Positions 6,616 through 13,090 of a stretch of 13,090 nt of DNA are shown here, in pieces. The notes under the pieces were generated by a model, which did not search any database, was not told where the DNA came from, and worked only from the letters and a program-made list of their open reading frames with translations. Positions within the stretch are counted from its first letter, which is position 1. Each line of letters opens with the position of its first letter. The translations under genes and the position numbers were made by a program. Source of the DNA: Rhodospirillaceae bacterium (GTDB taxonomy: Bacteria; Pseudomonadota; Alphaproteobacteria; Rhodospirillales_A; Casp-alpha2); the NCBI GenBank assembly GCA_003488105.1, contig DNMS01000125.1, positions 632 to 13,721 of the forward strand. The letters run 5' to 3'.

Positions 6616-6933
6616 ATGATGGCGCCGACGATTGCCGCCCTTCCGGCCCGCCTCGCCCGCGCCCTGATCCGGGGCTATCAGCTTTTCCTGTCGCCCCTGG
6701 CGCCGGCTTCCTGCCGCTTTTATCCGACCTGTTCCGAATACGCGCGGGACGCCTTCGCGGCCCACGGCTTCGTTCGCGGGCTGGGCCTTTCCGTCCCGCG
6801 CGTCTTGCGTTGTAATCCCTGGAACCGGGGCGGCGTCGATCCGGTGCCGTCCGTTGGCTGTCCGGGCCACGGCGATGGGCATCATGCCCACGCCGATCAC
6901 CCCAATTCTCTTCCCCAACCGCACGGGTCCTAA
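6616..6933 (+). CDS. yidD: Membrane protein insertion efficiency factor YidD
   Basis: A small membrane-associated protein found almost always between rnpA and yidC. In E. coli its loss slightly impairs insertion of YidC-dependent proteins. The 105-residue product has an amphipathic N terminus (LPARLARALIRGYQLFLSPL), the family signature SCRFYPTCSEYA (32-43) with two cysteines, and RVLRCNPWNRGGVDPVP (62-78) with a third. Residues 79-105 are an added tail with Cys82 and six histidines (85, 89, 90, 92, 95, 103), not part of the core family. GGAG at 6605-6608 supports the first ATG; the next codon is also ATG. The gene stops five bases before yidC. The core assignment is firm; the tail could be metal-binding or merely unconstrained. 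Confidence 0.94.
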   Translation: MMAPTIAALPARLARALIRGYQLFLSPLAPASCRFYPTCSEYARDAFAAHGFVRGLGLSVPRVLRCNPWNRGGVDPVPSVGCPGHGDGHHAHADHPNSLPQPHGS

Positions 6934-6938
6934 AACGA

Positions 6939-8708
6939 ATGATCGAAAACAAAAACCTGATCCTGGCCGTGGTCCTTTCGGTGGCCGTCCTGTTGGGCTT
7001 CGAGCTGTATTTCAAGAACACCACCCCGCCGCCGCAGGTCGCCGAGACCGCCACGACCGCGCAGCCGGGCCAAACACCCGCGCCGGCCGCGGGCCAGGCC
7101 CCCGGCACGCCGGGCGACGCCGCGGCGGTGTTGCCGCAGGCCCCGGGCACCGGCAAGGCGCCCGAGATGTCGCCCCAGGCAAGCCGCGCCCAGATTCTGG
7201 CCGCCACGCCCCGCGTCGCCATCGAGACCCCGCGCCTGAAGGGCTCGATCACGCTCAAGGGCGGGCGCATCGACGACCTGATCCTGGCCGACTTTTTCGA
7301 GACCCTGGACAAGAACAGCAAGCCGATCACGCTGTTGAACCCGCGCGGCGTCAGCAACGCCTATTTCGCGGAGTTCGGCTGGATCGCCGCCGCCGCCAAG
7401 GACGGCGCGAAGGCCGCCCAGGTGCCCGATGCGGATACGGTATGGACGGCATCCTCCCGCACCCTGACCCCGGACACCCCGGTCACTCTGACCTGGGATA
7501 ACGGCCAGGGCCTGGTGTTCTCGCGCACCTACGAGATCGATAAGAACTTCATGTTCAAGATCACCCAGGCCGTCGCCAACAAGGGCGCGGGCGCGGTGCA
7601 ACTGTTCCCCTACGGCTTGGTGTCACGCCAGGGCACGCCGGAAACCTCGGGCTTCTACATCCTGCACGAAGGTCTGCTGGGCGTGAACAACGGTGAGTTG
7701 ACGGAAGTCGATTACGACGACCTTCAGGAAAAGAAACTGGAAAGCAGCACCGGCACGGGCGGCTGGATCGGCATCACCGACAAATACTGGCTGACGGCCC
7801 TGCTCCCCAACAAGGACGCCGAGGTCACCAAGCGCTACGTTTACCGCAAGGCCGGCGTGGTCGACACTTATCAGGTCGACTTCCTGGGCGCCGGCGTGAC
7901 GATCGCGCCCGGCGCTACCAACAGCGCGGAAAACCGGCTGTTCGCCGGCGCCAAGCAGGTCAGGATTCTCGACGGTTACGAGGAAAGCCTGGGCATCGAG
8001 CGTTTCGATCTGGCAATCGACTGGGGCTGGTTCTACTTCCTGACGCGGCCGATCTTCTACGGCCTGCTGTGGCTGGAAGTGCATGTTGGCAACCTGGGCC
8101 TCGCCATTCTGTTGCTGACCGTGGGCATCAAGCTCGCCTTCTTCCCGCTTGCCAACAAGTCCTACGAGAGCATGAGCAAGATGAAGAAGCTGCAGCCGGA
8201 GATGGTCAAGCTGCGCGAGCGTTACGGCGACGACAAGGTCAAGCTGAACGAGGAAATGATGGGGCTGTACAAGCGCGAGGGCACCAACCCCGCGTCAGGC
8301 TGCCTGCCGATCCTGTTGCAGATCCCCGTGTTCTTCGCGCTCTACAAGGTGCTGTTCGTGACCATCGAAATGCGCCACGCGCCGTTCTACGGCTGGATTC
8401 AGGATCTGTCGGCGCCCGATCCCACGAACCTCTTCACCCTGTTCGGCGCCATCGCCTGGAACCCGCCCGACATTCTGCACCTTGGCGTGTGGCCGCTGCT
8501 GATGGGCATTTCCATGTTCCTGCAGCAGAAATTGAACCCGCAGCCGACGGACCCGACCCAGGCCAAGATCATGATGTTCCTGCCCGTGGTGTTCACCTTC
8601 CTGTTGGCCAGTTTCCCGGCCGGCCTGGTGATCTACTGGACCTGGAACAACCTGCTGTCCATCGCCCAACAATGGGTCATCATGCGCAAGATGGGCGTCA
8701 AGGCCTGA
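6939..8708 (+). CDS. yidC: Membrane protein insertase YidC (Oxa1 family)
   Basis: The inner-membrane insertase that places proteins in the bilayer alone or with SecYEG. The 589-residue product has the Gram-negative layout: N-terminal anchor helix (about 7-25), a linker rich in Ala, Pro, Thr and Gln (about 28-75), a large periplasmic beta domain to about 370, then five helices of the conserved core at about 383-403, 455-475, 515-532, 545-560 and 561-580. The positively charged residue of the hydrophilic groove, Arg366 in E. coli, aligns with Lys398 (GIKLAFFPLANK), which keeps the charge. The cytoplasmic hairpin SKMKKLQPEMVKLRERYGDD and the GCLPILLQIPVFFALY segment are well conserved. No strong Shine-Dalgarno precedes the ATG, which is five bases after yidD, so it may rely on coupling. 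It ends 25 bases before yihA. Confidence 0.97.
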   Translation: MIENKNLILAVVLSVAVLLGFELYFKNTTPPPQVAETATTAQPGQTPAPAAGQAPGTPGDAAAVLPQAPGTGKAPEMSPQASRAQILAATPRVAIETPRLKGSITLKGGRIDDLILADFFETLDKNSKPITLLNPRGVSNAYFAEFGWIAAAAKDGAKAAQVPDADTVWTASSRTLTPDTPVTLTWDNGQGLVFSRTYEIDKNFMFKITQAVANKGAGAVQLFPYGLVSRQGTPETSGFYILHEGLLGVNNGELTEVDYDDLQEKKLESSTGTGGWIGITDKYWLTALLPNKDAEVTKRYVYRKAGVVDTYQVDFLGAGVTIAPGATNSAENRLFAGAKQVRILDGYEESLGIERFDLAIDWGWFYFLTRPIFYGLLWLEVHVGNLGLAILLLTVGIKLAFFPLANKSYESMSKMKKLQPEMVKLRERYGDDKVKLNEEMMGLYKREGTNPASGCLPILLQIPVFFALYKVLFVTIEMRHAPFYGWIQDLSAPDPTNLFTLFGAIAWNPPDILHLGVWPLLMGISMFLQQKLNPQPTDPTQAKIMMFLPVVFTFLLASFPAGLVIYWTWNNLLSIAQQWVIMRKMGVKA

Positions 8709-8733
8709 TCCCCGCGTTAAGGAGCACCGATCC

Positions 8734-9420
8734 ATGACACAGCCGGGAGACATTACGCCCGGCGTGGATTCCGGGGCCGAGGCCGACGCGATCCTGTTGG
8801 AAAACGGGCGGCTTCTGTTCGCCAAGGAAGCGACGTTCCTTCTGGGCGCGGCCAGCCTGGCCCAGGTGCCGGACAGCCCGCTGCCGGAAATCGCCTTCGC
8901 CGGGCGGTCCAACGTCGGCAAATCGTCGCTGATCAACGCCCTGACCGGACGCAAGGACCTGGCCCGCACGTCGAACACCCCGGGCCGCACGCAGCAGATC
9001 AACTTCTTCGATCTCGGCAAGCGCCTGATGCTGGCCGATCTGCCGGGCTACGGCTATGCCAAGGCGCCCAAGGGCGAGGTCAAGAACTGGACCAAGCTGG
9101 TCAATTCCTATCTCAAGGGCCGCCAGGAACTGCGCCGGACCTGTGTGCTGATCGACGCGCGCCACGGGCTGAAGGCAACGGACCACGAGGTCATGGCCAT
9201 GCTCGACGCCGCCGCCCAGGTCTATCAGATCGTCCTGACCAAGTGCGACAAGGTGAAGGCCGACGACCTGGACAAGCTGGTCGCTCTGACGGAAAAGGAA
9301 TTGGCCAAGCATACGGCGGCCCATCCGGTGATCATGCGGACAAGCTCTTTCAAAAGCCGCGGCATCGAGGAACTGCGCGCCGAACTGGCGGCGCTGGCCT
9401 TGCCCGCCGAAGCGGTCTAA
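8734..9420 (+). CDS. yihA: Ribosome biogenesis GTP-binding protein YihA/YsxC
   Basis: An essential TRAFAC-class GTPase, also called EngB or YsxC, that takes part in late assembly of the 50S subunit. The 228-residue product shows all GTPase motifs: G1 GRSNVGKSS (57-65), the G2 region NTPGRTQ (81-87), G3 DLPG (102-105), G4 TKCD (169-172) and a G5-like TSSFKSRG (203-210). About 35 residues precede the G domain, as in alphaproteobacterial homologues. The ATG follows a good AAGGAG at 8719-8724, nine bases away. It lies between yidC and argB in the same orientation, the usual alphaproteobacterial order, and is probably cotranscribed with yidC. Nothing unusual is seen in it. Confidence 0.96.
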   Translation: MTQPGDITPGVDSGAEADAILLENGRLLFAKEATFLLGAASLAQVPDSPLPEIAFAGRSNVGKSSLINALTGRKDLARTSNTPGRTQQINFFDLGKRLMLADLPGYGYAKAPKGEVKNWTKLVNSYLKGRQELRRTCVLIDARHGLKATDHEVMAMLDAAAQVYQIVLTKCDKVKADDLDKLVALTEKELAKHTAAHPVIMRTSSFKSRGIEELRAELAALALPAEAV

Positions 9421-9471
9421 ACCGTTACGGATGCTTCAAATACTTCGGATAATGCATTAGGTTCCCGCCCC

Positions 9472-10383
9472 ATGACCGACGACAAGAAACGCTCCATCGC
9501 CGATAAATGGCTGAACCAGGCCAACGTACTGTCCGAGGCGCTGCCCTACATGCGCCGCTACTCGGGACAAACCGTGGTCATCAAGTACGGCGGCCATGCC
9601 ATGGGCGACGAGGAAATGGCCAACGTGTTCGCGCGCGACGTGGTGTTGCTGCGCCAATGCGGCAGCAACCCGGTCGTGGTGCACGGCGGTGGGCCGCAGA
9701 TCGGCGCCATGCTGGAAAGGCTGGCCATCGAAAGCAAGTTCGTGGACGGCCTGCGCGTGACCGACGAGGACACGGTGAAGGTCGTTGAAATGGTCCTGGC
9801 CGGGTCCATCAACAAGGAAATCGTCACCCGCATCAACGCCGCCGGCGGCATGGCCGTGGGCCTGTGCGGCAAGGACGGCAACCTGATCATGGCCGACAAG
9901 CTGCGGCGCACCAAGAAAGACCCGGAATCGAATATCGAGCGGATCCTGGATCTCGGCCTGGTCGGCGAGCCCCGGGAAATCAACCCGCACGTGCTGGAAG
10001 CCTTCGAGGAATCGGATATCACCCCGGTCATCGCGCCGATCGGCGTCGGCCCCAAGGGCGAGACCCTGAACATCAACGCCGACACGGCGGCAGGCGCCAT
10101 TGCCGGCGCCACCCATGCCAAGCGCCTGATCATGCTGACCGACGTGTCCGGCGTGCTCGACGGCAACGGCGCCCTGATCCCCGAACTGAAGGTGTCCGAC
10201 GCGCGCAAGGCGATCGCCGACGGCACCATTTCCGGCGGCATGATCCCCAAGGTCGAAACCTGCATCGACGCGGTCCTGGCCGGGGTCGGCGGCGCCGTCA
10301 TCTCCGACGGCCGGGTCGCCCATGCCGTGCTGGTCGAACTGTTCACCGAACACGGCGCCGGCACGATCATTCTGCCGGATTAG
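9472..10383 (+). CDS. argB: Acetylglutamate kinase
   Basis: Catalyses the second step of arginine biosynthesis, ATP-dependent phosphorylation of N-acetyl-L-glutamate, in the cytoplasm. The 303-residue product has Lys38 in VIKYGG, the substrate loop HGGGPQIG (71-78), Arg95 in LRVTD, NINAD (200-204), DVSGVLD (224-230) and Lys260 in GGMIPK, matching the catalytic set of amino acid kinases. It carries an N-terminal extension (about 8-30, [20 protein letters not shown]) absent from E. coli ArgB but like that of Pseudomonas aeruginosa, and a C-terminal GAGTII; both mark the hexameric, arginine-inhibited class. The gap after yihA is 51 bases, with only a weak Shine-Dalgarno, so cotranscription with the cluster or a separate promoter are both possible. 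It converges with the amidase gene, 14 bases between stops. Confidence 0.97.
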   Translation: MTDDKKRSIADKWLNQANVLSEALPYMRRYSGQTVVIKYGGHAMGDEEMANVFARDVVLLRQCGSNPVVVHGGGPQIGAMLERLAIESKFVDGLRVTDEDTVKVVEMVLAGSINKEIVTRINAAGGMAVGLCGKDGNLIMADKLRRTKKDPESNIERILDLGLVGEPREINPHVLEAFEESDITPVIAPIGVGPKGETLNINADTAAGAIAGATHAKRLIMLTDVSGVLDGNGALIPELKVSDARKAIADGTISGGMIPKVETCIDAVLAGVGGAVISDGRVAHAVLVELFTEHGAGTIILPD

Positions 10384-10397
10384 GGCGTCCCGTCGGG

Positions 10398-11807
10398 CTA
10401 GTCGCTGACCACCGGTGCCACATTCTCCAGAATCCAGCGCGCCAATCCCGTGATCTTGGCGTCGTCGCCGGGCCGCCCCATGAGCTGCATCCCGACGGGC
10501 ATGCCGTCAACGGCCATCATCGGGATGGTCACGACGGGGGCGAACAGCATGGACGACGGGTAATTGAAGATCGCATCCCCCGTGGGGCGGCGGACATCAT
10601 CCGCATCAGCGGCGGATGCGTCCCACAGCGGCGCCGGCCCCGGACAGGACAGCGTGATCGCGCAATCGGCCAGTGTCGCGGCATTCCGATGCGCCGCCTG
10701 GGCCGCCGCCCGGCGGTCAAGCAGGGCTTCGTAGTCCGCCGGCGTCATGGCCTCGGCCTTTTCCAGCCCCTTGCGCAGGCGATGGCTGATCTTGTCGCCA
10801 TGTTCATCCACCATGTTGCGCCAGCCCCAGCGGTTTTCCCACAAGGTGACGTCCGTGGCGATTTCCTCGGCATCCAGGATGACCTTTTCGAAGGCCTCGA
10901 CACCGGCATCGCCGCGCCGGTCGACCCATTCGACACCCGACGCCTTGAGCCGGCCGAGGAGTTCCGCGAAGGCCGCCTTGGTGGCCGCGTCGACCCGCTC
11001 CCAACCCGCTGTTTCCAGCACCATCAGGCGCGCCGGCCTGGCCGCCGCGGGGGTCGTGTCCGGCCCCTTCAGCGCGCGGCAATCGCGGTCACCGCCCGCC
11101 CGTTTGGCGATTTCAATGGCGACCTGCCACATGTCCTCGATACAGCCGGCATGGGGGCCGTGGGTCGACATGCTGGTCGACATGCGCTCCCCCCGGTTGA
11201 GGGCCCCCTGGCTGGGCTTCAGGGCCACGTTGCCGCAGTAGGCCGCCGGGCGGATGATCGAGCCGCCGACCTGCGTGCCGATGGCTGCCGGCACCATGCG
11301 GGCCGCGACCGCCGCCGCCGAGCCCGAGGACGAACCGCCCGGCGTGCGCGCCGGATCGAAGGGATTGGTCGTCGGCCCCGGATGAGTGCCGCCCAGTTCC
11401 GCCGTCACCGTTTTGGCAAGAACCACGGCACCGGCCTTGCGCAGGGCCCAGACGGCCGCGTTGTCGCGTTTGGGAAAAGCGCCCGTGAACGCCGCCGACC
11501 CCATCTGCGTCGGCATATCCCTGGTTTCCAGAAGGTCCTTGATGGCGATGGGCAGGCCGTCGATGGGCGACAAGGGCGTCCCCGCCCGCCAGCGCGCCGT
11601 GGCGGCATCGGCCGCGGCGCGGGCACCGTCCTTGTTGATGGCGGGGAAGGCTTTCACCACGGGCTCCCGCGCATCGACGGTTTCCAGACAGCGTTCCAGA
11701 TACGCCCGGGGGCTGTCCGACCCATCGGCGAAGGCCTGTGTATGGTCGTGCCACGTCAGGGCGCGAAAGGTGCGCGGGTCGTAGGGGGTTTTCAGATGTC
11801 CGTCCAT
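10398..11807 (-). CDS. Amidase signature family hydrolase
   Basis: A probable cytosolic amidohydrolase of the amidase signature family, related to GatA but standing alone, since no gatB or gatC is near. The 469-residue product contains the Ser-cisSer-Lys triad: Lys90 in PIAIKD, Ser159 in TPGGSSSGSAAA and the nucleophile Ser183 in GTQVGGSIIRPAAYCG, at the spacing seen in GatA. The following KPS (197-199) stands where many members have KPT. The ATG has a clear GGAGG (11813-11817) five bases upstream. The family hydrolyses many amides (indoleacetamide, aryl and fatty amides, ureas, allophanate), and no substrate can be read from this sequence. It lies 57 bases after the DUF2336 gene in the same direction, so the two could share a transcript. 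Family call is firm, specificity unknown. Confidence 0.92.
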   Translation of the reverse strand: MDGHLKTPYDPRTFRALTWHDHTQAFADGSDSPRAYLERCLETVDAREPVVKAFPAINKDGARAAADAATARWRAGTPLSPIDGLPIAIKDLLETRDMPTQMGSAAFTGAFPKRDNAAVWALRKAGAVVLAKTVTAELGGTHPGPTTNPFDPARTPGGSSSGSAAAVAARMVPAAIGTQVGGSIIRPAAYCGNVALKPSQGALNRGERMSTSMSTHGPHAGCIEDMWQVAIEIAKRAGGDRDCRALKGPDTTPAAARPARLMVLETAGWERVDAATKAAFAELLGRLKASGVEWVDRRGDAGVEAFEKVILDAEEIATDVTLWENRWGWRNMVDEHGDKISHRLRKGLEKAEAMTPADYEALLDRRAAAQAAHRNAATLADCAITLSCPGPAPLWDASAADADDVRRPTGDAIFNYPSSMLFAPVVTIPMMAVDGMPVGMQLMGRPGDDAKITGLARWILENVAPVVSD

Positions 11808-11864
11808 GGGGTCCTCCCGGTCGTTGTTGTGATTGTCCAGGCCCCCTGAAAATCATTTATTATG

Positions 11865-13085
11865 TCACGCCATGTCGCGCAGAAATTCAAGCTGCCAGGA
11901 CATTTCCGCTTCAGACAGGCCGTAGGCGGCCTTTGACGACGGGCGGATGATTTCGACCGGGGCGACGCTGCCCAGGCCCTGCTGCAGGTCGACCGCCAAC
12001 TTGGGCGAACATCCGGCCTCCCACACCAAAGACACGATGCCCTTGGCCGAATTGGTGGCGAAGGCCTTGACCACCGCCGCCATCTTAGTGTCGGACAGAA
12101 CGGCCAAGGCCGCCATGGCCATGTTGCGGTCCTTGCGCCCGATGGCGTCGTAGATCACCCCTTCGGTCAGCTGGCCCTTCTTGTTCATCTCACGCGCCAG
12201 CTCCAGGGCCTCGTCGCGGGTCAGGCGTTCCGGTTCAGGCTCCAGCGCGCCGTTGCCGGTTCCGCCGTTCACGCCGCCGTTGGCACCGCCCGCATCCGCG
12301 CCCGGCGGCGGCCCGTCCCCGGCGGCCAGCCGCGCCATGACCACGGCGCGCACCTGTTCGGCCAGTTCCGGCGAGATGTCCTTGCGCGCCAGCAAGGTGT
12401 CCAGCAGGCTGTCGGCGACATATTCGGCCAAGCGCTTGGCCGCCTTGTCGGACAGGCCCGGCCGGGCGACCAGGGGTTCATGCAGTTCAGGATGATCTTC
12501 CGCGCGGTCGGCGATCTTGTCCATCGTACCTTCGGAAATATGCGCGCCCGGGTTCTTCAACAGTTCCGCCGTCGCCTCCACGTCGCCGGTCTCGACAATG
12601 GCGTCGGACACGGCCTCGGAGACCTCCCGGCGACGGGCCACGGCCTTGAGCCGCGCCGTGTTGGCGCCCTCGGCGATGATGGTCGCCAGGTCCTTGTCGG
12701 TCAGCACGGGCGAGAATTCGATCACCGGATTGGCGACCATGGCGTCGGTGTCGCGGGCCAGCTGGCGGATCACCGCCGGCGGGGCCGAGGTCATTTCCTT
12801 CAGCGTGTCGGCCAGAAGGTGGCGCACGCGCAGCGCCTGATCGCGCGACATGTCCTCCAGCGTATCCGTCGCCCAACACCGGACCTTGGTCTTCTGCTTG
12901 TCCGTCAGCTCCGGCATCATCTGGGAAATCTTCTGGCCCAGGGTGGCGCGCACCTCGGGGTCGTCGTCCTTGGCCAGCAGGCTGTCGGCCTGCATGGGCG
13001 TGGCCGTGTTGCCCGCCAGCGCCTTGCGCACGTCCGGGTCGCCGTCCTTGGCCATGTAATAGAGAATTTCCGGCTTGGTGGTCAT
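11865..13085 (-). CDS. DUF2336 domain protein with HEAT-like repeats (5' end uncertain)
   Basis: An uncharacterised alphaproteobacterial family, recognised by VIEFSPVLTDKDL (121-133), the following AVARRREVSEAVSDAIVETGD (148-168), and a C-terminal segment (about 337-405) ending WQLEFLRDM. No enzyme motif, signal peptide or membrane segment is visible, so a soluble, helical scaffold or binding protein is the best guess. The first 50 residues hold two HEAT-like units with DPDVRKALA and DPEVRATLG. A Gly/Asn/Pro-rich linker (about 257-279) separates the main body from the C-terminal part. The ATG at 13085 lacks a Shine-Dalgarno in the five bases available, and the frame stays open to the window edge. 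Family members I recall carry more repeat sequence before PEILYYMA, so the gene probably starts upstream. It precedes the amidase by 57 bases. Confidence 0.8.
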   Translation of the reverse strand: MTTKPEILYYMAKDGDPDVRKALAGNTATPMQADSLLAKDDDPEVRATLGQKISQMMPELTDKQKTKVRCWATDTLEDMSRDQALRVRHLLADTLKEMTSAPPAVIRQLARDTDAMVANPVIEFSPVLTDKDLATIIAEGANTARLKAVARRREVSEAVSDAIVETGDVEATAELLKNPGAHISEGTMDKIADRAEDHPELHEPLVARPGLSDKAAKRLAEYVADSLLDTLLARKDISPELAEQVRAVVMARLAAGDGPPPGADAGGANGGVNGGTGNGALEPEPERLTRDEALELAREMNKKGQLTEGVIYDAIGRKDRNMAMAALAVLSDTKMAAVVKAFATNSAKGIVSLVWEAGCSPKLAVDLQQGLGSVAPVEIIRPSSKAAYGLSEAEMSWQLEFLRDMA

Positions 13086-13090
13086 GGAGG

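Noticed and set aside
9448..9453. GATAAT as a -10 element before argB
   Set aside because: Five of six match, but no acceptable -35 element lies 16-18 bases upstream.
9457..10353. 298-codon minus-strand open frame opposite argB
   Set aside because: Shadow of argB with no recognisable domain and His/Asp/Gly-rich composition.
9864..11849. 661-codon plus-strand open frame across argB and the amidase gene
   Set aside because: Arg/Gly/Pro-rich, low-complexity translation that spans two convergent real genes in the wrong frame or strand; a composition artefact.

Overview
The window looks like a GC-rich alphaproteobacterial chromosome, most likely Rhodospirillales or a relative. The strongest reasons are the gene order rpmH-rnpA-yidD-yidC-yihA-argB, which is characteristic of alphaproteobacteria, and a DUF2336 protein, a family concentrated in that class. 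Coding density is high. I see no tRNA, rRNA, CRISPR array, insertion sequence or integrase, and no gene-free stretch longer than about 240 bases.

Layout. Positions 1-1251 (+) hold the 3' part of a gamma-glutamyltransferase gene. Converging on it is a minus-strand run of four genes, read from right to left: a TVP38/TMEM64 membrane protein (5775-5002), an FAD/NAD(P) disulfide oxidoreductase of the MerA/lipoamide dehydrogenase type (5005-3569), a membrane sensor histidine kinase (3548-2145) and trans-aconitate methyltransferase (2056-1268). The first two genes overlap by a GTGA, and the kinase starts 20 bases after the oxidoreductase or overlaps it the same way. They are probably cotranscribed; tam, 88 bases further on, may or may not belong to the same transcript.

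Positions 5776-6014 form the divergent intergenic region. It contains a perfect 12-bp palindrome, a terminator-like hairpin with a T-run facing rpmH, and a good sigma-70 type promoter for rpmH. From 6015 to 10383 (+) runs the core cluster: ribosomal protein L34, RNase P protein, YidD, the YidC insertase, the ribosome-assembly GTPase YihA and acetylglutamate kinase ArgB. These join ribosome and tRNA maturation to inner-membrane protein insertion, with an arginine-pathway gene at the end.

Positions 10398-13085 (-) carry an amidase-signature hydrolase preceded by a DUF2336 protein whose true start probably lies beyond the window.

Most of the window is ordinary housekeeping DNA. The part most deserving attention is the TVP38-flavoprotein-kinase unit: the first two proteins are known as a single fused polypeptide in other bacteria, their joint function is not established, and the flavoprotein combines a MerA-like active-site tyrosine with loss of the MerA C-terminal cysteines. 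I found no clear evidence of a wholly new system.
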